Counted from the stretch's first letter, positions 8,866 through 18,085 are shown. The stretch is DNA of 64,000 nucleotides from Xanthocytophaga flava (GCA_030068525.1 JASJOS010000005.1:558001-622000); one strand, 5' to 3'. Notes: generated from the sequence alone by a model not told the origin. Numbers and translations: made by a program.

Positions 8866-9645
8866 TTATTCAGAATGAATCATTCCATTTTTAGCCAGGA
8901 TCTCTCGTGCAAGATTCAGGTAGCTGATAGCCCCTTTACTTTCCGCATCATGCGCAATAGCTGGTACACCAAAACTTGGAGACTCACTAAGACGGATATT
9001 TCGTGGAATAATTGTACTAAATACCATCTGTTGAAAATGTGCATTTACTTCATCCACAACCTGATTCGACAATCTAACCCTCAGATCATACATGGTCAGC
9101 AGAATACCTTCTATTTCCAGACTGGTATTTAATCTTGATTGAATAATCTTGATTGTATTCAACAGTTTTCCTAATCCTTCCAATGCAAAATATTCACATT
9201 GTACTGGGATAATGACAGAATCTGATGCGGTAAGACTGTTTATGGTGATTAGACCCAGTGAAGGCGAGCAGTCCAGAATAATAAAATCATAATCGTTTTT
9301 TACATCCCGTAGTGACTCTTTCATCTTATCTTCCCGATTCTTTAGATTAATCATCTCCACTTCTGCCCCAACCAGATCAATATGAGAGGGTAGAAGATCA
9401 AGGTATGATATATCCGTATGAATAATCACATCACGGGTGTTGATCCCTTCAACCATACACTCATAAATACTGAATTCTATTTCCTTTGGATTAAAACCCA
9501 GACCAGAGGTAGAGTTAGCTTGAGGATCAGCATCTACAATTAATGTCTTGTATTCCAATGCAGCCATACTGGCAGCAAGATTAATAGCGGTAGTTGTCTT
9601 CCCTACGCCGCCTTTTTGATTGGCAATGGCTATGATTTTACCCAT
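8866..9645 (-). CDS. parA: ParA/Soj chromosome partitioning ATPase, 259 aa
   Basis: A deviant-Walker MinD/ParA ATPase. The motif KGGVGKTTTA at residues 11-20 holds the signature lysine, followed by DADPQANSTSGLG and the Walker B-like FIILDCSPSLGLITIN. The C-terminal half has the usual SNQVVDEV and IPRNIRLSESPSFG elements. Length is typical for chromosomal Soj. It is the first gene of parAB on the minus strand; its promoter must lie in the AT-rich gap 9646-10184. Chromosomal parAB is often near the replication origin, but I see no dnaA, gidA/gidB or DnaA-box cluster here. Confidence 0.96.
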   Translation of the reverse strand: MGKIIAIANQKGGVGKTTTAINLAASMAALEYKTLIVDADPQANSTSGLGFNPKEIEFSIYECMVEGINTRDVIIHTDISYLDLLPSHIDLVGAEVEMINLKNREDKMKESLRDVKNDYDFIILDCSPSLGLITINSLTASDSVIIPVQCEYFALEGLGKLLNTIKIIQSRLNTSLEIEGILLTMYDLRVRLSNQVVDEVNAHFQQMVFSTIIPRNIRLSESPSFGVPAIAHDAESKGAISYLNLAREILAKNGMIHSE

Positions 9646-9877
9646 ATATATGATTTGGCTTACTTACAGGCTTTGAATTATAACATAAGTAACCTACTGA
9701 ATATCAAATAACATCAGTGTCCCATGTTGTTTTTATAAAAAAAATGTTACTTTTTTAAAAAGTTAATACAAATCTTGCTTTTCCTTACCTGTAAAAACCT
9801 TCCGTTCAATTCGCAAAATAGCTGAAAATTAACCGTTTAGCCTTAATCCAAAGATTATTGATCACTTTTCCCCGAAT

Positions 9878-9906
9878 TTTAGTACGGTTCTCACACACGT
9901 ACTAAA
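9878..9906. repeat. Inverted repeat TTTAGTACG upstream of parA
   Basis: TTTAGTACG and CGTACTAAA flank an 11-nt spacer (gttctcacaca). The arms are perfect. It could be an operator, a partition-related site or part of an RNA. Confidence 0.55.
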
Positions 9907-10054
9907 TCGTTCTGCTATTCGTTTTTTTCTCTAGAGTTCTATGTGATATTTGTTTTGTGATCTTCTTTACAAAGATAGATGTTTCACACGTTTCACGGAA
10001 ATTAAATTTTATTCATTTAAGAGAAAAATATCCCCAAGTTTTCAATCAGCTATC

Positions 10055-10092
10055 AAACAGCAGTATAAAACTATACTGCTGTTTTCTTTTAT
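10055..10092 (+). terminator. Rho-independent terminator on the plus strand without an annotated upstream gene
   Basis: AAACAGCAGTATA / AAAC / TATACTGCTGTTT, a 13-bp perfect stem, is followed on the plus strand by TTTTCTTTT and then more T-rich sequence. The minus-strand tail is not T-rich, so the orientation favours a plus-strand transcript from the gap. Confidence 0.65.
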
Positions 10093-10184
10093 TTTTTTTA
10101 TAAAACCGGATAATTAAAACAAATTAGAATATTATCCAGATATTTCTTTCTTGTAAACTATTTATATAGAGGAGAAGTTCTTGC

Positions 10185-11156
10185 TCAAAAATAAAGAGGG
10201 TGTACTTTAAAACCAGTAACAGGATTCCATTCCAATGCAGGTGCTGGAATATGCACATTATTTAATAGAAAGAATAGACTTTTCAGGAAACGATTTTTTG
10301 TATGAATCTTGGTAAAATTAATATCCAATGATAGATAATATTGCCTGTAAGGTGTGTATCCTGCTAACCTGCTCTGGACATTGTCTGCAGAAATCATATT
10401 CTGAGCACCATATCCTAAACTTATACATAACCAGTCAGGAAAATTACTCTCTTGTTTTAACCACGGCTTTATATCAAATGCAAACCAATACGTTTGCCCA
10501 TTATAATCCTTTAACCATTGTTGCATCAGGTTTTCACCTAGTATATGTGGACGGACCTTCGCTAATGAGGTAGGATAAAATGAGAACTTGGGATGTATAC
10601 GTTCTTCGTCCCACAGCAATAATTGTCCTAAGAGTAAACCAGAGCCAACAGTATTAGCTGTCAGGTCTCCCCAAGATGCGCCATAGGCAGCGGAAAAACC
10701 ATCCAGGACCTCAATAGGAGTCTGAAAGATAATTCCCATTAAACCACCCCACCAGATAGATTTGCGACGTGGCATGCCTGTCCACTGAAAAGCCTGTACA
10801 CCTATTCTGCTGATATGATAAGCCGTATAAAAATGTCCTACCTTGTCAACCTGTTGCCACTCAGAGTTATCGTCAAAAAAATGAAAAGAACTACGTGGCT
10901 CATCTGCATACCAAAGGAAATTTAAACCTGTTAAAGTTGCGGCATAAGTGGTGCTCCCTCCAATCACCAAAGTTCGTAAACGCTTTTTATTTACTTCCGA
11001 AAAAGAAAATGTAGAATCAGAATGACTACTAGTTTGAGCAAGAGAGGAACCCCCCAAACCAGTGAAAACCAGGTATACTAAAATGGTTTTCTGTAAGTGC
11101 CTTTTGAAAATATTCAGAAATTCTGACAAAATCGCATTGATAGAGGTGATTGCCAA
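10185..11156 (-). CDS. DUF2279 (YfiM-like) protein, 323 aa
   Basis: The N-terminal segment, a basic start followed by ILVYLVFTGLGGSSLAQ, reads as a signal peptide. The core has DKVGHFYTAYHISRIG, a tryptophan-rich hydrophobic part GIIFQTPIEVLDGFSAAYGASWGD and the DLTANTVGSGLLLGQ segment typical of DUF2279 proteins. The C-terminal third has aromatic-rich strands (YWFAFDIKPWL, YYLSLDINF) suggestive of an outer-membrane-associated domain. Molecular function unknown. It lies 54 bp downstream of a sensor kinase gene on the same strand, so it could be co-transcribed with it. Confidence 0.8.
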   Translation of the reverse strand: MAITSINAILSEFLNIFKRHLQKTILVYLVFTGLGGSSLAQTSSHSDSTFSFSEVNKKRLRTLVIGGSTTYAATLTGLNFLWYADEPRSSFHFFDDNSEWQQVDKVGHFYTAYHISRIGVQAFQWTGMPRRKSIWWGGLMGIIFQTPIEVLDGFSAAYGASWGDLTANTVGSGLLLGQLLLWDEERIHPKFSFYPTSLAKVRPHILGENLMQQWLKDYNGQTYWFAFDIKPWLKQESNFPDWLCISLGYGAQNMISADNVQSRLAGYTPYRQYYLSLDINFTKIHTKNRFLKSLFFLLNNVHIPAPALEWNPVTGFKVHPLYF

Positions 11157-11210
11157 AAGTATCAGCTTATAAAGGAAATTACAAGCCGATACATATTTCG
11201 ATCAAATATT

Positions 11211-13163
11211 TTATTGATTCACTGGCTCCTCTTCCTCAATTGCCTCCAATATATATTTGTGAAAATAGACAGTAAAGGTACTACCTTCACCTAACCTGCT
11301 ATTGAGATGTATCTCACCATTCATATGCTCAACAAGCCTTTTTACAATAGAAAGTCCCAGACCACTGGAATGTTCTCCTGCTGTTGGACGGGCAGAAAGA
11401 CGCTGAAACTTCCGAAACATCTTTTGTTGATCTTCTTCTGAGATTCCTGGCCCCTCATCTTTTACAGCAATAGACACTAATGAATATCCTACCTCAACAC
11501 TTATCAGCACATTTTTATCTGCAGGGGAAAATTTAATGGCATTAGACACTAGATTATCTACGATCTGCCCAAATGCGGACTTATCTACTGATACATAGCC
11601 TTCACTGGTATTGCTTTCTAGTCTTAGTTCAATATTTTTCTTCTTTGCAGTTTGCTCATAACCAATTATAGAGCGAGAGAACCACTGCATAACTTCCAGG
11701 GGTTCTATCTTTAAACGTCTGCTTTGTTCTTCAATAGCTTTCAGGTCTAATAAGTTCTCAATGAACTGTCTACCATCAAAAGCAACCTGATTTATCATAT
11801 GCATACATTTTGTCTGCTCCTCATTAAGAGAGCCTACTAATGGTAGTAATTGAGTTAGTCCCACTACTTTGTTCAAGGGAGCTTTCAGATCATGGGCAAC
11901 TATTCCCATAAGTGTTTTGAGCTCTTCATTCACTACTTCCAGACGACGGCGCTCTTCTTCCAATGTCTGTGAAGCTTCCTGTAACTTCTTTTTCTTCTTA
12001 TTATTACTTAACGCAAAAAATACAGCAATACCAACCAATAACAACAACAGGACTACAACAAATTTACTTGCACGGAACTGGCTTGTAATAATACTTAACT
12101 GACGATCTGCTTCATTCTTTGCATCCAGAATATCCTGATTATCCCGTTTATATTTCTCCAGGAGAATGACCAGTGGATTATTAGGATCAATCTTTCGGAG
12201 TGATTCAATAAAACTGTTAATATATTCATCATTGATATAGGCTGTAAAAGCTTCTTCTGCAAGAGTACGTTCCTGATCATTTGCTGCTCTAGTTACTTCA
12301 CTTTGTAATCGACTTAGTTCTTTACTTATAGTTTCAATCTCTTTGCCTATTACCTGTGAATGATTTCCGGTAATAGCCTTATCACCCCGCTTCTCACCAA
12401 TCAATTTGATCAAAGCCTTAAGGTTCTTATTATCTTTTGTTATTTTAAAAGGTTCCTGAGGGGAAGAAGCTTTTTGAATACTGGCATGGTTTGTAGGACT
12501 CTCACTTGCAGGTAGTGTATTTGTAGTATTTTTATTTTGTAAAGATGCTAATTCTACTATCTGGTCATCTGCTGATACAGTCAGGAAGACAAATGTATTT
12601 TCTTGTATAAATTTCAGATTGTCATTTTTTACCTTTCGTAACTCCACATTGCCATCATCTACCTTATAGGCCTCTACAGCAAAATCTGAAATGGTAACCT
12701 GTGCCTCACTGGGAAGTTGCAATTTAAAAAAGCCATCAGTGTCTGTTGTTGCATTTCGTTCAAGAGTACTATTCCTGAATCGGACTAAAGCATTACTGAC
12801 AGGAGATTTGTCAGGAGTCCGAACCCATCCACCTAAAGTTTTATATATAGGTTGGATGATTAGCTCTATCTCCTTCTGATAATAATTAAAGTCTTTTGAT
12901 TTAAGTTTATATCCAGTAGCTGTAACAACAATTTCAAGCTCTCCATTTGTGGGAGGGGATTTTAAATTTACCTGAAACCGCCCTTCTTTTGGTGTACTTA
13001 CCACAGTATAAGAACCATTAATTGAAACTTGTACACCACCAACAGGAATATATGCGTCATCCATCACTACACCACGCAAGGCATATTCCTGAGCCTTTAG
13101 TGAAAATAAAAGCCCAGCGCCCAACCAGATAAATACCACAAGCCGTATGAATTTGTGTATCAC
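11211..13163 (-). CDS. Membrane sensor histidine kinase with carboxypeptidase-regulatory-like periplasmic domains, 650 aa
   Basis: Signal peptide (residues 1-24, ending SLKAQ). Two carboxypeptidase-regulatory-like beta-sandwich domains follow: about 25-105 (GVVMDDAYIPVGGVQVSING) and 106-165 (LGGWVRTPDKSPVSNALVRF). A long charged helical stretch lies at 240-365, one transmembrane segment at 368-386, and a coiled-coil linker rich in EEERRRLE. The HisKA helix carries the phospho-acceptor His424 (AHDLKAP). The HATPase domain has DNLVSNAIKFSP, DEGPGIS and GLGLSIVKR. No receiver or output domain and no response regulator next to it, so the partner is unknown. The ligand of the sandwich domains cannot be told. 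Confidence 0.9.
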   Translation of the reverse strand: MIHKFIRLVVFIWLGAGLLFSLKAQEYALRGVVMDDAYIPVGGVQVSINGSYTVVSTPKEGRFQVNLKSPPTNGELEIVVTATGYKLKSKDFNYYQKEIELIIQPIYKTLGGWVRTPDKSPVSNALVRFRNSTLERNATTDTDGFFKLQLPSEAQVTISDFAVEAYKVDDGNVELRKVKNDNLKFIQENTFVFLTVSADDQIVELASLQNKNTTNTLPASESPTNHASIQKASSPQEPFKITKDNKNLKALIKLIGEKRGDKAITGNHSQVIGKEIETISKELSRLQSEVTRAANDQERTLAEEAFTAYINDEYINSFIESLRKIDPNNPLVILLEKYKRDNQDILDAKNEADRQLSIITSQFRASKFVVVLLLLLVGIAVFFALSNNKKKKKLQEASQTLEEERRRLEVVNEELKTLMGIVAHDLKAPLNKVVGLTQLLPLVGSLNEEQTKCMHMINQVAFDGRQFIENLLDLKAIEEQSRRLKIEPLEVMQWFSRSIIGYEQTAKKKNIELRLESNTSEGYVSVDKSAFGQIVDNLVSNAIKFSPADKNVLISVEVGYSLVSIAVKDEGPGISEEDQQKMFRKFQRLSARPTAGEHSSGLGLSIVKRLVEHMNGEIHLNSRLGEGSTFTVYFHKYILEAIEEEEPVNQ

Positions 13164-13681
13164 TTGACGCTGTAAGTAATTTAATAATTTTAAACCTATT
13201 TTGTAATTATAGCGACCCTCTATACATCAGACAGTTAGCATATATCTATTGTATTAGTTATCAGACTACAATCCTTAATTTTTGTCAGACTACCCTTGCA
13301 TATACACTCAAAACACTATCATCTGCCTGTTATCAAAATGATCGGACAGAATAATGGATTTATGCTAATGTATGGGCATTATTGAGAATGTGGTCATTTG
13401 AATTTCGCAAATTTTCTCCATCTTTTCTTACCCTGATGTTAACTAGAAAAAGATGGGCAATAAAAAGTATGTTAGTTTTTACCAGAAAGCATAAAAAATG
13501 TACTTCTTAAACAAAAAAGTAAATCTTCATGTCGTCAGATATAAGTATCAAATACTTATCCTGCAATATTGTGTACAGGAATTATTCCTTGTGACTCTGT
13601 GGTAGAAGGAAATCAACACTCTATAGCCATCTATTTTGGAGAAAAGCTATCAGCAATGAAGTCTTTGCAAAATGGGACTAT
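13164..13681. other. Gene-free region between aat and the sensor kinase gene
   Basis: AT-rich. A 38-codon plus-strand frame at 13498-13615 lacks any protein character and is not called. No hairpin or repeat stood out. It should contain the minus-strand kinase promoter. Confidence 0.45.
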
Positions 13682-14272
13682 TTATACAAATGAAACAGAT
13701 TGTGCCAGTGCAATTTCCAATTGTTGATGGTACTCTGTAGCAGGAATTTCCACAGCACCATATCGCAATACATTATCATTGATAAACTGAGTATCCAATA
13801 GTACAAAACCTTGTTTGATCAGATGCTGTACCAGATAATGGAATGCTACTTTTGACGCATTGGAACGTAAAGTAAACATAGATTCTCCGAAAAAAGCCCC
13901 TCCTAAAGCCACACCATATAATCCTCCTGCCAACTGTCCATCATACCAGGCCTCAACACTATGTGCATATCCATTTTTATGCAGTTGTGTGTATACCTGT
14001 ATCATTTGTTCAGAGATCCATGTATTAACATCTGAGACCCGTGGTGCAGCACAATGCCGCATAACTTCTTCAAAACAAGTGTTAATCCGGATTTCAAATA
14101 TATTTTTATTTAATATAGGTCGCAGGGATCGTTGTGGACGGTATGTTTCCAGAGGAATAATAGCCCGAGGATCTGCCGAATACCAATGAATTTCACCATT
14201 GCGGTCATCTGCCATTGGAAAAATTCCACGTGCATAGGCATATAACAGCATGTCTATCGTCAGCTCAGACAT
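13682..14272 (-). CDS. aat: Leucyl/phenylalanyl-tRNA-protein transferase, 196 aa
   Basis: Aat transfers Leu or Phe from charged tRNA to N-terminal Arg/Lys of proteins, making N-degrons for ClpS/ClpAP. Seen: YARGIFPM near the N-terminus, IHWYSADPRAIIPL, RSLRP, SVEAWYDGQLAGGLYGVALG, GAFFGESMF and LLDTQFINDNVLRYGA, all signature segments. The protein lacks the longer N-terminal extension of E. coli Aat, as is usual for the short form. It is 46 bp downstream of gpsA on the same strand and probably shares its transcript. Confidence 0.94.
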   Translation of the reverse strand: MSELTIDMLLYAYARGIFPMADDRNGEIHWYSADPRAIIPLETYRPQRSLRPILNKNIFEIRINTCFEEVMRHCAAPRVSDVNTWISEQMIQVYTQLHKNGYAHSVEAWYDGQLAGGLYGVALGGAFFGESMFTLRSNASKVAFHYLVQHLIKQGFVLLDTQFINDNVLRYGAVEIPATEYHQQLEIALAQSVSFV

Positions 14273-14318
14273 TCTATTCGTATTATCTGGTTTTAGAAAT
14301 CAACTTACCTGTTGTAAA

Positions 14319-15383
14319 TTATCTTAATTGTGCCTTTAACTTCTGAATTTCAGATGCAGGAGAAGCCTTTTCATAAAGAATCCGATACACTGCTTTAGAG
14401 ATAGGCATATTAACCTGATATTGTTTGTTAATAGCAAAAATGCTTTTAATAGCATAATATCCCTCTGCAATCATATTCATTTCTACCTGAGCTGATTTAA
14501 CACTATAACCCCGTCCAATCATATTTCCGAATGTACGATTCCGGCTAAACTGAGAGTATGCTGTCACCAGTAAATCGCCCAGATAGGCAGAAGCCATCAG
14601 ATCCCTTTGCATAGGGTTAATTGCATCCACAAACCGCTGGATTTCCTGCATAGAGTTAGAAACCAACACTGCCTGAAAATTATCTCCATAATTTAAGCCA
14701 TGAGCTATACCACATGCCAGTGCAATAACATTTTTCATTACAGCGCAGTATTCTACTCCATAAATATCTTTTATGGCATGAGCCTGAAGGAATCGGCAAC
14801 TCATCATCTTTGCAAAGTGAGCAGCCTGTATTACATCTGTTGAAGCAATGGTCAGATAGGATTGTTTCTCTAAAGCAACTTCTTCAGCATGACATGGCCC
14901 TGCAATCACACAAATCTGGTCCTTTGGAACAGAGAAAGCACTCTCTACCCAATCTGTAATTAGTATATTTTCGTTGGGGATTAAACCCTTGATGGCAGAT
15001 ATGATTACTTTTCCCTGTAAATCTTCAGGACGTACCTCTTTCATAGCGTCCTGAATAAAAGCAGCAGGAACAGCCAGAATCACATGTGTTGCATCTTCCA
15101 GTGCTTTAGGCAACTGATGAAAGGTACGAACTTTCCGGCGATTAATCTGAACGTCACTCAGATAGTTGGGATTATGACCAAATTTACGAATGTACTCAAC
15201 ATCCTCTATGTTGCGCAGCCACCAACGTATATGAACATCATTCTCACATAAAATTTTAACAATAGCTGTCGCCCAACTACCGCCTCCAATAACGGTAATA
15301 ACTGGACTTGAAGGAATGTCTGGTTTCAATAGATTTGGCAATTGGTTTTTATGGCTGCAAAATAATAGTATTTTACGAATCAA
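14319..15383 (-). CDS. gpsA: Glycerol-3-phosphate dehydrogenase [NAD(P)+], up to 354 aa
   Basis: GpsA reduces dihydroxyacetone phosphate to sn-glycerol 3-phosphate for phospholipid synthesis. Motifs: nucleotide-binding VITVIGGGSWATAIVK, NPNYLSD, SAIKGLIPNE, AGPCHAEEVAL, the catalytic lysine region CAVMKNVIALACGIA, and GDLLVTAYSQFSRNRTFG. The longest frame begins at a TTG (15383) with a non-homologous first 20 residues. A TTG at 15329 would give MKPDIPSSPVITVIGGG, closer to the family start, so the N-terminus is uncertain. It is upstream of aat on the minus strand. Confidence 0.93.
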   Translation of the reverse strand: MIRKILLFCSHKNQLPNLLKPDIPSSPVITVIGGGSWATAIVKILCENDVHIRWWLRNIEDVEYIRKFGHNPNYLSDVQINRRKVRTFHQLPKALEDATHVILAVPAAFIQDAMKEVRPEDLQGKVIISAIKGLIPNENILITDWVESAFSVPKDQICVIAGPCHAEEVALEKQSYLTIASTDVIQAAHFAKMMSCRFLQAHAIKDIYGVEYCAVMKNVIALACGIAHGLNYGDNFQAVLVSNSMQEIQRFVDAINPMQRDLMASAYLGDLLVTAYSQFSRNRTFGNMIGRGYSVKSAQVEMNMIAEGYYAIKSIFAINKQYQVNMPISKAVYRILYEKASPASEIQKLKAQLR

Positions 15384-15627
15384 CTCTTGTCCTTATACCC
15401 GAAAGATTAGAATCCGTTTCATTCGCATTGTATTTCCTTTGTACCACCTGACATATTTCCTCTATTCTTTTTTTATATTTCCCTGTTAATCAGCAATCTA
15501 ATAAAAATTTTAAATTTCACTCAGAGATAATACTTTCTTAATCAGCTGGAAATATGTTTCCTCTACTTTTGATTCCAGTAAATGCTTCCATTGTGTTTAT
15601 TTTCTAACAATCAAACCACTATTACTC

Positions 15628-16716
15628 ATGCCCAAACCTATACTGATCATTCTATTCACAATTTTATGTGTGAACTCTATTACTGCCCAAAACAAAACGG
15701 AAAATGTATTTCTCATTATGACAGATGGCTTACGTTGGCAGGAAGTATTCAGAGGAGCAGATTCAGCTTTGATCAATGATGTTGCCTTTACACCTAGTCC
15801 GGAAGATATCAAACCTCAGTTCTGGAAAGAAACAGTACAACAACGACGAGAAGTACTATTTCCGTTTTTATGGACTACAATAGGCAAACAAGGACAATTA
15901 TATGGAAATCGACAATATGGAAATAAAGTTAATGTCAAAAACCCGTTCTGGTTTTCGTATCCTGGTTATAGCGAAACATTAACAGGCTTTGTTGATACCC
16001 ATATTAACTCTAATGATAAGGTACCTAACCCCAATCAGACTGTTCTTGAATTTATAAATCAGCAAAAAGGATTTACTGGAAAAGTGGCAGCTTATACAAC
16101 ATGGGATGTATTTCCATTCATCATCAATGAATCCCGAAGCCGTATTCCTGTCAACTCAGGTTATGAGCAGGTAACAGGGCAACTATCTGCACAGGAAGAA
16201 TTATTGAACGATATGCAAAAACAAATACCTAGCCCCTGGGGTACAACCCGCCTGGACTGGATGACTTATTTTCTAGCTAAAGAATATATCAAAAAGAACA
16301 AACCCAAAGTGTTTTTCTTATCATTTGATGAAACTGATGACTATGCGCATGCTGGAAAGTACGATACCTATCTAAAAACCGCCCATATGGTTGATGGCTT
16401 TATTGGAGACTTATGGAATTTTGTTCAATCACAGCCACAATATAAAGACAAGACAACTTTTATTATTACAACAGATCATGGCAGAGGAGATGAACCCAAG
16501 GCGTTATGGAAAGATCATGGAGATAAAGTATCACATGCAGATCAGATCTGGATGGCCGTAATTGGACCGGATACACCCAATCAGGGCGAAATGAAAGCAG
16601 AAGGGCAATATTTTCAAAACCAGATTGCAAAAACGCTGGCTGCCTTTCTGGGTATTACTTATACAAATACCCAACCTGTCGGAGAAATAATATCTCCAGC
16701 TAGTAAAGCTAAATAA
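15628..16716 (+). CDS. Secreted alkaline-phosphatase-superfamily hydrolase, 362 aa
   Basis: Signal peptide MPKPILIILFTILCVNSITA then the metalloenzyme core. FLIMTDGLRWQEVF supplies the first metal-binding Asp. SFDETDDYAHAGKYDTYL and TTDHGRGDE, followed by WKDHGDKVSHADQ, supply further Asp/His metal ligands of the alkaline phosphatase/sulfatase/phosphodiesterase fold. The exact chemistry (phosphomonoesterase, phosphodiesterase or sulfatase) cannot be decided; I do not see the C-x-P-S-R formylglycine motif of sulfatases, so that option is less likely. It likely acts in the periplasm or at the cell surface. It is divergent from gpsA and convergent with the HMG-CoA lyase gene. Confidence 0.85.
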   Translation: MPKPILIILFTILCVNSITAQNKTENVFLIMTDGLRWQEVFRGADSALINDVAFTPSPEDIKPQFWKETVQQRREVLFPFLWTTIGKQGQLYGNRQYGNKVNVKNPFWFSYPGYSETLTGFVDTHINSNDKVPNPNQTVLEFINQQKGFTGKVAAYTTWDVFPFIINESRSRIPVNSGYEQVTGQLSAQEELLNDMQKQIPSPWGTTRLDWMTYFLAKEYIKKNKPKVFFLSFDETDDYAHAGKYDTYLKTAHMVDGFIGDLWNFVQSQPQYKDKTTFIITTDHGRGDEPKALWKDHGDKVSHADQIWMAVIGPDTPNQGEMKAEGQYFQNQIAKTLAAFLGITYTNTQPVGEIISPASKAK

Positions 16717-16740
16717 TCAGTGCATTTTTTAGAAAGTAAC

Positions 16741-17598
16741 TTAATGCAAGGCAAATACCTGAGCAGCATATTGCCAGGCATCTTCAAAAGCTGATCTATT
16801 AATATTCGGATCTATCGACTGACGTTCAAAATATCCAATAATTTGTTCGGTAGGGAGGTTGCCTGTCAACTCGTCTTTTGCCATAGGGCAACCTCCAAAC
16901 CCTCTGATAGCTCCATCAAAACGACGGCATCCCGCCTGATAAGCGGCTTCTATCTTAGCAATCACAGTTGAAGGAGTGGAGTGCAGATGTGCTCCAAACT
17001 CAATATGAGGAAAATCTTGTAGTAGTTGCTGAAACAACTCTATAATACTTGCAGGAGTTGAAGATCCAATAGTATCAGAAGGTGCCACTATGGTAATACC
17101 AAGGTCTGATAACTTTTCTGTTAACAATGACACACGATCTGGATGATACAATTCATCATAAGGATTTCCAAAAGCCATTGACAAATAAACTACCAATATC
17201 TTTCTACTTTCAGATATATGATTATGAATCTGAGCGATTTCTTCTAATGCCTCAGCAATAGACTTGTTGGTATTACGCTGTTGAAATATTTCTGAAACAG
17301 ATAAAGGATATCCTATATAGGTAATTTCATCAAAACATGCAGCCTGTTCCGCACCTCTTTTATTGGCTACAATAGACAACAATTTAGTATTGGTATGACT
17401 TAGGTCCAAGCCCTTTAATACCTCGGCGGTGTCAGCCATTTGAGGGATAGCTTTGGGAGAAACAAAACTCCCGAAATCCAGTGTATCAAAGCCAACTCCC
17501 AATAATTTATTGAGATAGATAGTTTTAACATCTGTTGGAATAAAGGCTGTAAACCCTTGCATTGCATCCCGGGGACATTCAATAAGTTTCATAGGCAA
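16741..17598 (-). CDS. Hydroxymethylglutaryl-CoA lyase, 285 aa
   Basis: A TIM-barrel enzyme of the HMG-CoA lyase/DRE metallolyase group, splitting HMG-CoA into acetyl-CoA and acetoacetate at the end of leucine breakdown. The N-terminal ECPRDAMQG replaces the common PRDGLQ, keeping the catalytic Arg. VVYLSMAFGNPY, GAHLHSTPST (metal-binding His) and the active-site cysteine loop GFGGCPMAKDELTGN match the family signature. No acyl-CoA carboxylase or leucine-degradation gene adjoins it; it ends a possible minus-strand run VOC-metF-GNAT-lyase with a 49-bp gap to the GNAT gene. Confidence 0.88.
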   Translation of the reverse strand: MPMKLIECPRDAMQGFTAFIPTDVKTIYLNKLLGVGFDTLDFGSFVSPKAIPQMADTAEVLKGLDLSHTNTKLLSIVANKRGAEQAACFDEITYIGYPLSVSEIFQQRNTNKSIAEALEEIAQIHNHISESRKILVVYLSMAFGNPYDELYHPDRVSLLTEKLSDLGITIVAPSDTIGSSTPASIIELFQQLLQDFPHIEFGAHLHSTPSTVIAKIEAAYQAGCRRFDGAIRGFGGCPMAKDELTGNLPTEQIIGYFERQSIDPNINRSAFEDAWQYAAQVFALH

Positions 17599-17647
17599 TC
17601 TGTTTTATTACCAGAAACAAAAGTTATAGGTATTTCAATCCTTTATT

Positions 17648-18076
17648 TTATCTTTTTGGCAGATCAAGCTGAAAGTGATGACAGGTAATCCGAAATCCTT
17701 TGTTTAAATATAGTCTGTGTGCATCAAATCGTTGATGTCCAGAATCCAGGTGAACACCATTCAATCCTTCATTTTTAGCTTTTTCAATGATATAGTCCAA
17801 TAAAACACTGGCATATCCTTTACCTCTGCTTTCCGGTAATGTTGTCAGATCATCTATGTAAATAATAGTCCCTGCATAAAACATAGTCATATACCGAAAT
17901 CCTAGTGCAGCCACGGCCTTTTCACCATCTTCAATAAAGATAAGGTTGTATCCGCTTTGAGTCATTTTTTTTAACAACTCCAGATATCCTTCTTGTGTCA
18001 GGTGAGGTCGTAAGGCATGTATCACATCCCAACATTTGAGAAAATCTTTTTCTGTGTGCGCGATTTGAACTTCCAT
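17648..18076 (-). CDS. GNAT-family N-acetyltransferase, 142 aa
   Basis: Single GNAT domain. The acetyl-CoA pyrophosphate loop is SRGKGYASVLLDYI, preceded by a beta-strand IIYIDDLTTLP, and followed by GVHLDSGHQRFDAHRLYLNKGF, the usual C-terminal region. It lies 9 bp downstream of metF, so co-transcription is likely. Acceptor substrate unknown. Confidence 0.88.
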   Translation of the reverse strand: MEVQIAHTEKDFLKCWDVIHALRPHLTQEGYLELLKKMTQSGYNLIFIEDGEKAVAALGFRYMTMFYAGTIIYIDDLTTLPESRGKGYASVLLDYIIEKAKNEGLNGVHLDSGHQRFDAHRLYLNKGFRITCHHFQLDLPKR

Positions 18077-18085
18077 AATTCAGAA

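Larger units (their letters stand above)
9646..10184. other. 539-bp gene-free region upstream of parA with structured elements
   Basis: Very AT-rich. It holds a perfect 9-bp inverted repeat (9878-9906), the segment GTTTCACACGTTTCACGG near 9980 that recalls half of a parS site without being one, a 9-bp pairing between TTTTTCTCT (about 9923-9931) and AGAGAAAAA (about 10020-10028), and a plus-strand terminator (10055-10092). No protein-coding frame of note. A small RNA on the plus strand is possible but no promoter was recognised. Confidence 0.5.

Noticed and set aside
9975..9997. A true parS site upstream of parA
   Set aside because: GTTTCACACGTTTCACGG is not a palindrome and differs from TGTTTCACGTGAAACA; kept only as a weak observation.
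13498..13615. 38-codon frame downstream of the aat region
   Set aside because: No recognisable protein features and no regulatory signals around it.
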